In this document: positions 7,148 through 15,197 of the stretch, piece after piece
Layout of the letters: each line of letters starts with the position of its first letter
Numbering within the stretch: the first letter of the stretch is position 1
IMG/VR virus record: IMGVR_UViG_3300021368_001015
Location: 1-20,244 of that record
Source: a virus
DNA length: 20,244 nt
Strand: one strand, 5' to 3'
Notes under the pieces: model-generated
Told to the model about the DNA's origin: nothing
Databases searched by the model: none
What the model saw: the letters and a program-made list of their open reading frames with translations, nothing else
Made by a program: the position numbers and the translations under genes

Positions 7148-9097
7148 ATGGCTGGATTAAATTCATTTGAAGACTTCACAAAGGCTAGATCACAAAGATT
7201 AGCTGAAGAGGAAGCACAAAAACAAACAGAGGCTAGAGAAGAAACTGCACGCAGTTTCAAAGATCTATTGGCAGAATACGGAGTAACAAAAGTATCTGAA
7301 CTAGACGAAGAAAAGAGAGGAGAGTTCTTTTCAAGATTAGAAGGTACTGATCTTAATGAATCACTTTCTCTAATTGAAGAGGGAACACGTTCATTCTTTG
7401 GTAAAATTAATAAAAAGGGAGACATTCAAGCTGTTTATATGCATTATGACGGTTATCCAGAAAATATGTTACCACTAATCAAGAAGGGTTACTCAGGATC
7501 TAAGAGAAAAAACATCGACGTTGTTATTCAAAATGGAGCAGGATCTGGTTTAGAGGCTGATCCAAAGAAGATTAATTATTATAACGACGATACGGAGACA
7601 ATGTCAGGAAACGCAGGCTACATTAGAGACTTTATTGGAGATGCTAAACAGTCATGGGCAGAATTCATCTATCTATATGATGAAAGAGACGGAAAATGGT
7701 ATATGGCAGATACTTATGAAGATAATGACCTAAAACCTGCATTTGAAACAGTTGAAACTACTCGTTTTGAAAAGTTTGTTTTTGAAGCAACTGGAAGTTT
7801 TCCAATCGAATATAAGAGAGATGCTAAGAAGGTAGTAACTCAATACAATCACCTATTTGGTAAGATGTACACAAGTTTAGTAGATGGTAAAAATATGCAA
7901 CTTGGGGCAGTTAAAGTTATTTTCCAAGCTGCAATGGAGGACGCTAATTTTTCTAGAGAGGGAAATGCAATTGCTAAAAATATCAAAGGAGCACTTTCTC
8001 CGATCGTAACAAAACCAAGCGGACTTGGTAATATTGAAGTTAAAGTTTCAGCGGATAGAATTAAAGTCGCATTATATAATGAAGCTTCTAGAATTTCAAA
8101 TGCCGCTGGCTGGGGAGGACAAGGAATCGTTGAAGGAACTGCACTATACCTAGATTCTATTGGAGAGAAAACAATGGCCGCAAAATTAATCGCTGATTTT
8201 CACGCTCAATTCGAAAGTAAAGAAGTACTAGAGGCTAGAATTCTTGAAGGAAATGAGTTTGGAGCTGCAAGAGCAAAGGCAATCGCAGACGGTGAAGATG
8301 AATTTGAGGTTGACGGTGAAACGTACAAAGTAACTTCAGTAGATAAAGAGGACAAAGAGAATGCAGAAGACTTTGCAGGAGAATCAGTAGTCAACGAATG
8401 GGGTTCTTCAGATCAAAGCATCATGAATCAACAAATCCATAAAGATGCTGGTAGTCCTAAGAAAATGCCATCACCTTTTGATAGAAAACTAAGAGATGCT
8501 GCGGAAAATGCAGTTGATTGGCACTGGGATGATTGGCCAGAATACAAAAGAGATAGAGATGGTTTAATTGACGATGCGGTTAGAGGTTACCTAAGAAGTT
8601 ATTTTAAGAAAGACTTTGAAATGATGGTTAAAATGTTTGAGCCAATGGAATCAGCGGATGTTGAAGTAAGCGAAGGTCTAAATAAGAGCGATGTACAATA
8701 TCAACTTCGCATAGCGTATAGTGGTAATACACCACCAAAAGTTACAAAACTTGATAAGAAAAAACTAGAGGTTAGATACGGATTTAAAGTAAATCCAGAC
8801 TATGTAATCGATCAAGTAAAGACACTATATCCAGAAGTAGAGTTAAATCACGTTGAGTGGAGAGATATTATGTCAGGTGGTGGAGTTCATTCATTTGATA
8901 TTAAAGAATCAGCAGTTACCGAAGCTGAAGTAAAATCAGATGATGACTTCAAAGAATATGCTTTTGCAGTACTTCAAAAAGCATTTGGAGATAAATTTGA
9001 CGAAGAAAAAGCACAAGAAATAGTCGATGGTTTAATTTCAAAACATAAAGGAGATTATGGTTCTATGGTAGGAGCTTTACAATCTTCACTAGGATAA
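7148..9097 (+). CDS. Multidomain putative internal (packaged) protein with HYDGYPE domain
   Basis: The 649-residue product looks modular. Residues 1-40 are charged and helical (NSFEDFTKA is only loosely like the targeting peptide; LAE at 18-20 is a possible cut). Residues 80-190 resemble a family marked by a tyrosine/cysteine-H-W/Y-DGYPE motif (YMHYDGYPENMLPLI, 98-111), with a late aromatic strand (EFIYLYDERDGKWYMAD). Residues 207-214 read FEKFVFE/A, an internal copy of the targeting peptide. A DGEDEFEVDGETYKV module (381-395) recurs in the gene at 15198. Several further (I/L/V)xE sites occur. I cannot assign a biochemical function. It is probably cargo or prohead core processed into fragments. 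It opens the accessory region behind a promoter-like motif. Confidence 0.6.
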   Translation: MAGLNSFEDFTKARSQRLAEEEAQKQTEAREETARSFKDLLAEYGVTKVSELDEEKRGEFFSRLEGTDLNESLSLIEEGTRSFFGKINKKGDIQAVYMHYDGYPENMLPLIKKGYSGSKRKNIDVVIQNGAGSGLEADPKKINYYNDDTETMSGNAGYIRDFIGDAKQSWAEFIYLYDERDGKWYMADTYEDNDLKPAFETVETTRFEKFVFEATGSFPIEYKRDAKKVVTQYNHLFGKMYTSLVDGKNMQLGAVKVIFQAAMEDANFSREGNAIAKNIKGALSPIVTKPSGLGNIEVKVSADRIKVALYNEASRISNAAGWGGQGIVEGTALYLDSIGEKTMAAKLIADFHAQFESKEVLEARILEGNEFGAARAKAIADGEDEFEVDGETYKVTSVDKEDKENAEDFAGESVVNEWGSSDQSIMNQQIHKDAGSPKKMPSPFDRKLRDAAENAVDWHWDDWPEYKRDRDGLIDDAVRGYLRSYFKKDFEMMVKMFEPMESADVEVSEGLNKSDVQYQLRIAYSGNTPPKVTKLDKKKLEVRYGFKVNPDYVIDQVKTLYPEVELNHVEWRDIMSGGGVHSFDIKESAVTEAEVKSDDDFKEYAFAVLQKAFGDKFDEEKAQEIVDGLISKHKGDYGSMVGALQSSLG

Positions 9098-10387
9098 ATG
9101 AATAAATTATATACATACGAAGAATTTTTAACGGAAAGAGAGGTCAGAAATACTGACCTCGAACCGTTATTTGAAGGTGGAGCATATGGCCACCTTACCC
9201 ATCCGTTTGAAGACTTAGGTTTAACAATGGCGGATGTAAAAGATATGATTGATGCTACAGTTCAAGGAGCATTTGGTCCAGAAAACTTCGTTCAAGAAAA
9301 AACTGACGGACAGCAGCTTTCAATTTCATGGAAGAATGGTCAACTAATTGCTGCAAGAAATAAGAGTCATCTTAAGAATGCTGGTGAAAACGCAATGACA
9401 GCAGCCGATCTTGCCGCAAAATTCAAAGACAGAGGAGACATTGAAATTGCATACAACACAGCAATGCGCGATCTAAGTGCTTCAATTGGAGCCCTTTCTC
9501 CTGGTGATAAAGAAAAGATGTTTGGTGAAGGTACAAAATTCGCAAGCGTCGAAATTATGACTCCAGTAACACAGAACACAGTTCCTTATGGTCAAGACCT
9601 TCTAGTATTTCATGGTATTGTAGAATACGACATTGATGGAAAAGTAGTTGGAGAAGATAAACAAGCCGGTAGAGATCTTGGTAAGATGATAGCAGACGCA
9701 AACGCTGCAGCACAAGAGATGTTCTATGTTCGTGGACCACAGGATATTCCTATCAAGCCATTTAAGAATACCAAAGCGAGAGCAAAGTATTATAATGACA
9801 AACTAAAAGGTATCATGCAGGATGCAGGTATTAACTTAAATTCAACAGTACAGGATTTTGTCGTTGGTAGAGCGGTTAACGTCGTTAGAGGACTTGACAT
9901 AGATATTCCAGAAGAGTCAATTGAAGGAATTGCTAATCGTCTTGGAGGAATCAACAAATCGTATAGTGTTGCTAAAATGAAAAAGGACATGGGTCCCGAT
10001 TTAACAAAGGAGTACAGTGATTTCGAGAAAAAGAATGAAAAGATGATTAAGAAGCAAATCTATGCTCCTCTTGAAAATCTTTTCCTAGAGGTTGGTACAG
10101 AGATGATGCAACATATGGAGGCTTTCTTATCCGCAAACCCAACACAGGCTGGAGAGCAGATGCGCAAAGAGATCGAGACTGCTATTAATACTATTAGAAA
10201 AAATGGAGATGCGACAGATGTTGAAAAACTTGAACATGAATTAAGTAGAGTTGCAGCAGTTGGAGGATTAGAGAACATTGTACCTACCGAAGGTATTACA
10301 TTTGTTTATAAAGGTAAAGTCTATAAGTACACTGGTATTTTTGCACCAATCCATCAAATTAGAAGTATCTTAGCATACAAAAAATAA
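9098..10387 (+). CDS. Ligase-like nucleotidyltransferase with capsid-targeting-like N-terminus
   Basis: The 429-residue protein starts MNKLYTYEEFLTE/R, a targeting-type leader with a possible cut after E13. The body carries the motifs of covalent nucleotidyltransferases (ATP-dependent ligases and capping enzymes): motif I EKTDGQQLSISW with K68 as the likely AMP-accepting lysine, ARNKSHLKNAG (86-96), a motif III-like FASVEIMTP (about 147-156), motif IV EGITFVYKG and motif V VYKYTG near the C-terminus (about 403-416). Large phages carry a similar ligase-like family of unclear substrate. It may seal or adenylylate RNA or DNA. If packaged, it would act at once after injection. It follows the previous stop without a gap. 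Confidence 0.7.
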   Translation: MNKLYTYEEFLTEREVRNTDLEPLFEGGAYGHLTHPFEDLGLTMADVKDMIDATVQGAFGPENFVQEKTDGQQLSISWKNGQLIAARNKSHLKNAGENAMTAADLAAKFKDRGDIEIAYNTAMRDLSASIGALSPGDKEKMFGEGTKFASVEIMTPVTQNTVPYGQDLLVFHGIVEYDIDGKVVGEDKQAGRDLGKMIADANAAAQEMFYVRGPQDIPIKPFKNTKARAKYYNDKLKGIMQDAGINLNSTVQDFVVGRAVNVVRGLDIDIPEESIEGIANRLGGINKSYSVAKMKKDMGPDLTKEYSDFEKKNEKMIKKQIYAPLENLFLEVGTEMMQHMEAFLSANPTQAGEQMRKEIETAINTIRKNGDATDVEKLEHELSRVAAVGGLENIVPTEGITFVYKGKVYKYTGIFAPIHQIRSILAYKK

Positions 10388-10395
10388 GGAGTAAA

Positions 10396-10644
10396 ATGAA
10401 ACACGTAAAGCTATTTGAACAATTTGTAAATGAAGCCGATAAGAAAATCGAGAAAGAGGCTAAAACATGGTGGGCTAAAACAATGAAGGGAAGAGATTCT
10501 TGGGATGCCGAAGACATGGACATGTTCATCGACTATTTAATGGATAAAGGTCTAGTAGATCCAAATTCAGATGAACTAAGTGATACTAGAGAAGAACTAG
10601 AATCATATGTTGATAACGTTCTAGGTTATGAGTTTGACTATTAA
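10396..10644 (+). CDS. Small putative internal protein, paralogue A1
   Basis: The 82-residue product starts with the full leader MKHVKLFEQFVNE/ADKK; a cut after E13 would leave 69 residues. The rest is helical and rich in Trp and acidic residues (TWWAKTMKGRDSWDAEDMDM, then a YLMDKGL helix and an ELESYVDNVLGYEFDY end). It is a clear paralogue of the gene at 10987, differing mainly near the C-terminus. An AGGAG lies before the ATG, unusual here as most neighbours lack a Shine-Dalgarno sequence. No known family is recognised; function unknown. Confidence 0.7.
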   Translation: MKHVKLFEQFVNEADKKIEKEAKTWWAKTMKGRDSWDAEDMDMFIDYLMDKGLVDPNSDELSDTREELESYVDNVLGYEFDY

Positions 10645-10662
10645 ATAAAATATAACACCAAG

Positions 10663-10977
10663 ATGAAACACATAAAACTATTCGAACAATATATTAATGA
10701 ATCTGTAAACGTTGATGAATTAATCAAGCACCTTGAAAATGAACTTGATTGGAATCATGGCACTGCTCAAGAAATGAAAAGTAAATTTGTTCCTTATGCT
10801 TTTCCAAAAGGACCTAAAGACACAAAAAATATTTTCATAACATATAGAGGTATGAAGGGCCAATCTATTGCAAAAGATATTAGAGAGGCTATTAAAGATT
10901 TTGGTGCAAAAGCTCTACAGGTTGTTAAAGAAAATGGTGATAATGAACATTATTATAATATAGAAATTAAAAGATAA
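10663..10977 (+). CDS. Small putative internal protein
   Basis: The 104-residue product starts MKHIKLFEQYINE/S, a targeting leader with a likely cut after E13. The mature part begins with a helix (VNVDELIKHLENELDW) and continues as alternating strands and helices ending in YYNIEIKR. It lies between the two paralogues at 10396 and 10987, with short AT-rich gaps of 18 and 9 bases. I recognise no family. Role as packaged cargo is inferred from the leader only. Confidence 0.65.
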   Translation: MKHIKLFEQYINESVNVDELIKHLENELDWNHGTAQEMKSKFVPYAFPKGPKDTKNIFITYRGMKGQSIAKDIREAIKDFGAKALQVVKENGDNEHYYNIEIKR

Positions 10978-10986
10978 AAAGAAGCA

Positions 10987-11244
10987 ATGAAACACATAAA
11001 ACTATTCGAACAATTTGTAAATGAAGCCGATAAGAAAATCGAGAAAGAGGCTAAAAAATGGTGGGCTAAAACAATGAAAGGAAGAGATGTTTGGGATAAC
11101 GAAGACATGGACATGTTTATTGACTATTTAATGGATAAAGGTCTTTACGATCCAAATACAGATCCAGATGAAATATATGCTACTATAGAAGAATTAGAAT
11201 CATATGTTGAAAACGTTCTAGGTTATGCGATGTGCAGATGTTAG
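10987..11244 (+). CDS. Small putative internal protein, paralogue A2
   Basis: The 85-residue product is a near-copy of that at 10396: same leader (MKHIKLFEQFVNE/A), same DKKIEKEAKxWWAKTMKGRD block and same DMDMFIDYLMDKGL helix. The end differs: ELESYVENVLGY is followed by AMCRC instead of EFDY, and the base alignment with A1 is interrupted there by an extra stretch containing an inverted repeat (11236-11261). The tail therefore looks altered after the duplication. Function unknown. Confidence 0.7.
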   Translation: MKHIKLFEQFVNEADKKIEKEAKKWWAKTMKGRDVWDNEDMDMFIDYLMDKGLYDPNTDPDEIYATIEELESYVENVLGYAMCRC

Positions 11245-11261
11245 AAAGCTGGAAAACATCT
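11236..11261 (+). terminator. Small inverted repeat after paralogue A2
   Basis: AGATGTT (11236-11242) and AACATCT (11255-11261) form a 7-bp stem with a 12-base loop across the stop codon. It is missing after paralogue A1, although the bases on its right (TTAAATAAAATATA) match again. It may be a weak terminator or an insertion scar; there is no T run. Confidence 0.25.
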
Positions 11262-11286
11262 AATTTAAATAAAATATAGCATCAAA

Positions 11287-11733
11287 ATGAAACACGTAAA
11301 ACTATTTGAACAATTTGTAAATGAAGCCGAGTACTATGGAGTAGACCGCGATACTGAAATGAGAGCAGGTGGAATAGGAGCATCTACTAATTATATGCCA
11401 TGGAAAAATTCAAAGGGTTTTGTTTCATCGGTTAAAAAATTCGTAAAACCTAGTGATATTCAATCTTTATCAACTAGTAGAGTTACAATTAAACCAGGTT
11501 CTAAAACATTTATGACATTTAACGCCAAAGATGGGTTTGATATTGACCAAGCTATAGAAACTATTAGACCAGGTTTAGAAAGAATGGCTAGAGTAGAATC
11601 TTTACATTTCTTAATCCAAGAAATTGACGCAAATTCATTTTCACTAAGTGCTAAAAAACCATACAATGCATTTACTGATGACTATGGTAAAGAACTTAAT
11701 ATAGATAAATCTAGTAGCTATTATATAGGCTAA
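11287..11733 (+). CDS. Putative internal protein of unknown function
   Basis: The 148-residue product starts MKHVKLFEQFVNE/AEYYG, with a leader almost base-identical to those at 10396 and 10987. The mature part has a glycine-rich start (RAGGIGAST), then alternating basic strands and a helix (DIDQAIETIRPGLERMARVES) and a final Ser/Tyr-rich end. Its upstream spacer (TTAAATAAAATATA) matches the one before 10663, so it seems to have received the leader in the same duplication while carrying a different body. No family is recognised. Confidence 0.65.
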   Translation: MKHVKLFEQFVNEAEYYGVDRDTEMRAGGIGASTNYMPWKNSKGFVSSVKKFVKPSDIQSLSTSRVTIKPGSKTFMTFNAKDGFDIDQAIETIRPGLERMARVESLHFLIQEIDANSFSLSAKKPYNAFTDDYGKELNIDKSSSYYIG

Positions 11734-11752
11734 GCAAAAAATAAAGAAAAAG

Positions 11753-12358
11753 ATGAAACACGTAAAACTATTCGAGCAGTTTATTAGTGAGGCGGTAGAC
11801 ACCACTCAACCAATTGAGGGTACTGAAGTCGTGGTAATGCCTGGTAGATTCCAGCCATTTCATAATGGACATATCGCAGCCCTTAAAAATGCTGCCAAAA
11901 TGTTTGGTAAGCCAGTAGTTGCGATGCAAATAGTTTCAAAGCGTGAAGAGTCTCCATTCCCAGAAAGCCTTCTACTTCAAATTGGACAAGAGGTTGCAAA
12001 GAACGAGAAGGAGATCGCAGATTTCTTTATTTACCCAAATAGCTATGGTAGAACAGTAATTCCTTGGTTTGTTAGATTCTTAAGAGAGCAAGGATATGAG
12101 ACTGTTGGTGTAGGTGCTGGAAGCGACAGAATCAAGGCATACACACCACAGATTAAATATGTTACTGGACCAAAGACCGATACGGTTGTACATCCGGATT
12201 TTAAACTAGAAATGGTAGATGCAAGAGCAGAAGGAGGACCTAGCGGTACAAAGACTAGAGAAGCACTTGCAAATGATGATAGAGAAGCATTCGAAAAGAT
12301 GGTGCCGAAATATCTTTATAAATACTATGACAAATTAAGAAAACACATAATAAAATAA
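11753..12358 (+). CDS. NMNAT-like adenylyl/cytidylyltransferase with capsid-targeting leader
   Basis: The 201-residue protein has the leader MKHVKLFEQFISE/A and then a complete nucleotidyltransferase HIGH-type domain. VVVMPGRFQPFHNGHIAAL (26-44) holds the GRFQPxHxGH motif (H37, H40) typical of NMN adenylyltransferases of the NadM/NadR type, and SGTKTREAL (164-172) corresponds to the family's ISSTxIR motif. VGVGAGSDR (118-126) fits the substrate loop. The enzyme would join ATP to NMN to make NAD, though a different substrate such as CTP-choline-type intermediates cannot be excluded. A leader on an enzyme suggests it is packaged and delivered. Full-length, with no missing motif. Confidence 0.8.
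   Translation: MKHVKLFEQFISEAVDTTQPIEGTEVVVMPGRFQPFHNGHIAALKNAAKMFGKPVVAMQIVSKREESPFPESLLLQIGQEVAKNEKEIADFFIYPNSYGRTVIPWFVRFLREQGYETVGVGAGSDRIKAYTPQIKYVTGPKTDTVVHPDFKLEMVDARAEGGPSGTKTREALANDDREAFEKMVPKYLYKYYDKLRKHIIK
12317..12324 (+). promoter_or_regulatory. T4-late-promoter-like TATAAATA inside a gene end
   Basis: An exact match to the T4 late promoter core lies in the last codons of the adenylyltransferase gene, about 100 bases before the start at 12425. In an AT-rich genome this can occur by chance, so it is only a candidate. Confidence 0.25.
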
Positions 12359-12396
12359 GCCAGAATTTTTTATGTCAGACTTTTTAATTATATTAG
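12359..12396 (+). repeat. Degenerate copy of the terminator/promoter-like element at 19512
   Basis: The stretch TTTTTTATGTCAG, C, TTTTT and then TTATATTAG (12388-12396) repeats the element at 19512-19550. Here the left arm is changed (GCCAGAAT rather than GCCTGACAT), so the stem is poor and termination is doubtful. Both copies stand just before a gene (12425, 19588), so the TTATATTAG part may be a promoter -10 element. Confidence 0.5.
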
Positions 12397-12424
12397 TACT
12401 GTAATTAAAAACAAACAACTAATA

Positions 12425-12778
12425 ATGAGATACGTTAAATTATTTGAGCAGTTTATAGGTGAATACACGATAACTGCTAAAGAAGTAGGAAGAGATAGAG
12501 GTGTAAAATTAAACCTGAGAAAAGCGGCTAAGATACTTAAAAAGGCTGGGTATCCGGCAACTATTGAAAAAGAGGGAATTCTGGCAAATAGAATGGATTA
12601 TATTCTGACTGGACCTAAATACAAAGATAATGATCGTGATTACGGATCTATTCGATTTTTTAGAAATGGAGAGGTTTTTGGTGATGACAACTGGGCTGAT
12701 GAAATTAATTCTGAAGATGATGTAATTCCAACAATTAAGGAATTTTTAAAAGACCAAATAGAATATCATAATAAGTAA
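12425..12778 (+). CDS. Small putative internal protein
   Basis: The 117-residue product starts MRYVKLFEQFIGE/Y, a leader variant with a likely cut after E13. The mature part is basic at first (GVKLNLRKAAKILKKAGYPA), reminiscent of small nucleic-acid or protein-binding domains, followed by strands (YGSIRFFRNGEVFGDDNW) and a C-terminal helix (IPTIKEFLKDQIEYHNK). I recognise no family. It follows the repeated terminator-like element and may start its own transcript. Confidence 0.65.
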   Translation: MRYVKLFEQFIGEYTITAKEVGRDRGVKLNLRKAAKILKKAGYPATIEKEGILANRMDYILTGPKYKDNDRDYGSIRFFRNGEVFGDDNWADEINSEDDVIPTIKEFLKDQIEYHNK

Positions 12779-12786
12779 AAATAGAG

Positions 12787-13902
12787 ATGAAATACGTTAA
12801 ATTATTTGAACAGTTTGTAAGTGAAGATAAGATTCCGCGATCAAACTTTTCTTCAAAGAGGGATCCTGAATCAATCCGCAGAGAGTACAAAAAACTTAAA
12901 AAGACGTCAACTGCTGAATTAAGAAAGATGTGGTCGCTAAGTTATAAAATTGGTAACCCTAAAGGGATTGACAAAGAAGGTCTAATCTCAGACATATTAC
13001 ATAATAAACACGGTCGTAAATATGTTGCAGCTGCGTTTGAACAGTTTGTAAGTGAAAGTGGTAATGCAATTGCACAGTCCAGACCATTTGAACAACATGA
13101 AGTTGCAGCAACTCTAGAATGGATCGAGAAAAATGTTTTTCCTCATATTGGAATTACTGGTATCGGAGAGGATGCTGCAGTTATTGGAAGCGCTGGAAAA
13201 AAGAATCCAGGAGAGACTAGCGGAGATATTGATATTGCTGTTTCTGCCGATAAGATTGCAGGACACTTAGACACTTCACTGGCTAAAGTTCTTTTCGATA
13301 TGAATGATTTATTGAAAGAAAAAGGGTTAGACACCTCAATGGCTGTAGGATTCCAGCAGGTATCAATCGCTGCTCCTATTGAGGGTAAATCAAATAATGG
13401 AGTAGGTCAAGTCGACCTAATGTTATCAAGAGATATTAATTGGAGTAGATTTATGTACCACTCTCCAGACTTTACAAAAGACGAGTCAAAATATAAAGGT
13501 GCATATAGAAACATCCTCCTAATGTCGGCAATTGGTAAATCATTTGTTGAGATTATAGATCAAACAGAAGAGGGAGAAACAAAAGAGTACGAAGCATATG
13601 TAATTCGCTTGAATCAAGGAGTTGTAAAGGTTCGTAAATCATTTGTTGGTAAGAGAGGATTGGTTAAAAACGCAAAGTTACTAAAAGAATTCGATAAAGA
13701 AATTACAAGACTACCAGAAGAGATAGCAGACCTTCTCTTCGATGGCGCAAAAGTAAGTGATTTAATGACATATGAGAGTTTAAGAGATTTAATTAACTCA
13801 TCAATGTTTAAGTTTCCTAAAAAGAGAGATGAGATCTTTAAAGAATTTGAAGTTAAACTAGGAATGTCAGGTCTGCCTCTACCAGAAGACATCGCTAAAT
13901 AA
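12787..13902 (+). CDS. Pol-beta-fold nucleotidyltransferase fused to a leader module
   Basis: The 371-residue protein has two leader copies. It starts MKYVKLFEQFVSE/D, followed by a small helical module (about 14-82; TSTAELRKMWSLSYK..DKEGLISDILHNKHGRKY), then an internal copy AFEQFVSE/S (83-90, bases 13033-13056). The rest is a nucleotidyltransferase: GSAGKKNPGETSGDIDIAV (134-152) gives the GS motif and D147/D149, and GQVDLML (207-213) supplies the third acid D210. Such domains add nucleotides to RNA, drugs or proteins; the substrate is unknown. Two cuts would release a short peptide and the enzyme. It looks like two former cargo genes joined in frame. Confidence 0.75.
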   Translation: MKYVKLFEQFVSEDKIPRSNFSSKRDPESIRREYKKLKKTSTAELRKMWSLSYKIGNPKGIDKEGLISDILHNKHGRKYVAAAFEQFVSESGNAIAQSRPFEQHEVAATLEWIEKNVFPHIGITGIGEDAAVIGSAGKKNPGETSGDIDIAVSADKIAGHLDTSLAKVLFDMNDLLKEKGLDTSMAVGFQQVSIAAPIEGKSNNGVGQVDLMLSRDINWSRFMYHSPDFTKDESKYKGAYRNILLMSAIGKSFVEIIDQTEEGETKEYEAYVIRLNQGVVKVRKSFVGKRGLVKNAKLLKEFDKEITRLPEEIADLLFDGAKVSDLMTYESLRDLINSSMFKFPKKRDEIFKEFEVKLGMSGLPLPEDIAK

Positions 13903-13909
13903 TAAAACT

Positions 13910-15175
13910 ATGGCACTACAAAGCTTACATACATATTTTGAATCAACGAATAGAGAAGATTTTATGGAGATGCTAAAGTCTCCATGTGTTGTTACTGAAA
14001 AAGTACAGGCATCTTCGTTTCACGTTCAAAACGATTCAGTTGGTTACACCTATTTTAAGAGTGGTAAAAAGAAGCCGTTGGATAAAGTAGATCGCACAAT
14101 CGCTAAATATTATGAGAATGCAATTAAATATTTTGAATCGGTTGACGACGTGACAAAGGCTGAAATGCCGCTTGACTGGAAGTTTGGTTTTGACTACATG
14201 ACAGACAGTCAAACAATTGACATTAAATACGATCAAACACCAAAGAACGGGCTTATCTTAACACATATTCAGGTAATGAACCCTCTAGACAATACACTAA
14301 TAAAGAAGGTTATTAGAGACCCAAAGGTTCTTTTTGAATGGGCAGATAAATTAGATGTTCAAAGACCACAGGTTGTTTTTAAAGGAGTATTGAGTTCTCA
14401 TCAGAAAGATGAGCTAGTAAAACTATTAGAAATGAGTGATGCCGAAAGAAATCAAGCATATGAAGCGTTAAGTTTTACCAGAAGAGCATATAACATTTTT
14501 AATAATTCGTTAAGTAAGACGGCTCTTAATGAAGATCTTGATGGAGATATTGATTCTTTAGTTATTAATTTCTTTGATGGCAAGACGGTAAAAAACTTTA
14601 AACTTAGTGGAACAAAAACTGAGGTTAGTGAGTCTAGAAAACCAAGCGACACATATCAAATTTCACTATTAGACCTAGTTGAGTTCTTTTCTGAATATGA
14701 TGTTGATAATATTCAACTTGAATCAGACCAAGCAGACGAGAGATACATTGAACTAATTTCAAATGTATTTAACGCATATGTTAATGAGAATGCAGCAAAA
14801 TATGTTGGTGTTAGTTTTGATTCCGCAGACTTTAGTGATCGACCTGAATTTGAATTGAATACTAAATTTATCAAGAACGAAAAGACAATTGAATACGTAA
14901 ACAATAGGGTTCTTTCAGAACTATATAAGATTGCAATTGGTTCATTTAGAAAGAAAAGAGCAAAAGAGACTGATATTATAAATGCAGACTTAATGGAGCA
15001 AATCAATACAATTGTCGATAAAATTGAGGCAATTGTTATGTTAAAGAGTAACGAATCAAGCGTAATGCCTTTTAAGACTTATTTGAACCATCAAAAGTTA
15101 AAAACACAAGAGAGTCCTATCGATGAGTCGAATCTTCTTACGTTTTCTCAGTTCTTAGTTAAGAAAGATATATAA
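13910..15175 (+). CDS. RNA-ligase-like nucleotidyltransferase (no capsid-targeting leader)
   Basis: The 421-residue protein begins MALQSLHTYFESTN without a recognisable leader, so it may act outside the packaged set. It resembles covalent nucleotidyltransferases: motif I TEKVQASSFHV (29-39, candidate lysine K31), a conserved YFKSGKKKPLDKVDRTI block (48-64), WKFGFDYMTDSQTIDIKYD (90-108) in motif III position with PKNGLILTHI, DSLVINFFDG (215-224) as motif IV and VKNFKLSG (227-234) as motif V. Motif I lacks the usual DG after the lysine, so activity is uncertain. RNA ligases of T4 repair tRNA cut by host anticodon nucleases; a similar use is inference. The C-terminal third is helical. Confidence 0.6.
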   Translation: MALQSLHTYFESTNREDFMEMLKSPCVVTEKVQASSFHVQNDSVGYTYFKSGKKKPLDKVDRTIAKYYENAIKYFESVDDVTKAEMPLDWKFGFDYMTDSQTIDIKYDQTPKNGLILTHIQVMNPLDNTLIKKVIRDPKVLFEWADKLDVQRPQVVFKGVLSSHQKDELVKLLEMSDAERNQAYEALSFTRRAYNIFNNSLSKTALNEDLDGDIDSLVINFFDGKTVKNFKLSGTKTEVSESRKPSDTYQISLLDLVEFFSEYDVDNIQLESDQADERYIELISNVFNAYVNENAAKYVGVSFDSADFSDRPEFELNTKFIKNEKTIEYVNNRVLSELYKIAIGSFRKKRAKETDIINADLMEQINTIVDKIEAIVMLKSNESSVMPFKTYLNHQKLKTQESPIDESNLLTFSQFLVKKDI

Positions 15176-15180
15176 AAAAA
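15166..15180 (+). promoter_or_regulatory. Promoter-like motif AGATATATAAAAAAA (copy 3)
   Basis: It matches 7102-7115 in all fourteen shared bases and 2761-2771 in eleven. Like copy 2 it overlaps the last codons (Asp-Ile-stop) of the upstream gene and lies 18 bases before the start of a large putative cargo gene. Confidence 0.4.
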
Positions 15181-15197
15181 CAAAGAAACAATTAAAT

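Noticed and set aside
10396-10434. Shared N-terminus as a secretion signal or lipoprotein signal
   Set aside because: The peptide is amphipathic and charged (E, K, Q) with no hydrophobic core and no lipobox cysteine; the capsid-targeting pattern fits better.
10396-11244. Small paired genes as a toxin-antitoxin system
   Set aside because: The paired genes are paralogues and unrelated cargo all carrying the same leader; no toxin or antitoxin fold or typical overlap is seen.
13614-13892. Antisense frame of 92 codons opposite the nucleotidyltransferase gene
   Set aside because: Serine/leucine-rich shadow typical of the reverse complement of an AT-rich lysine/glutamate-rich gene; no leader or domain.
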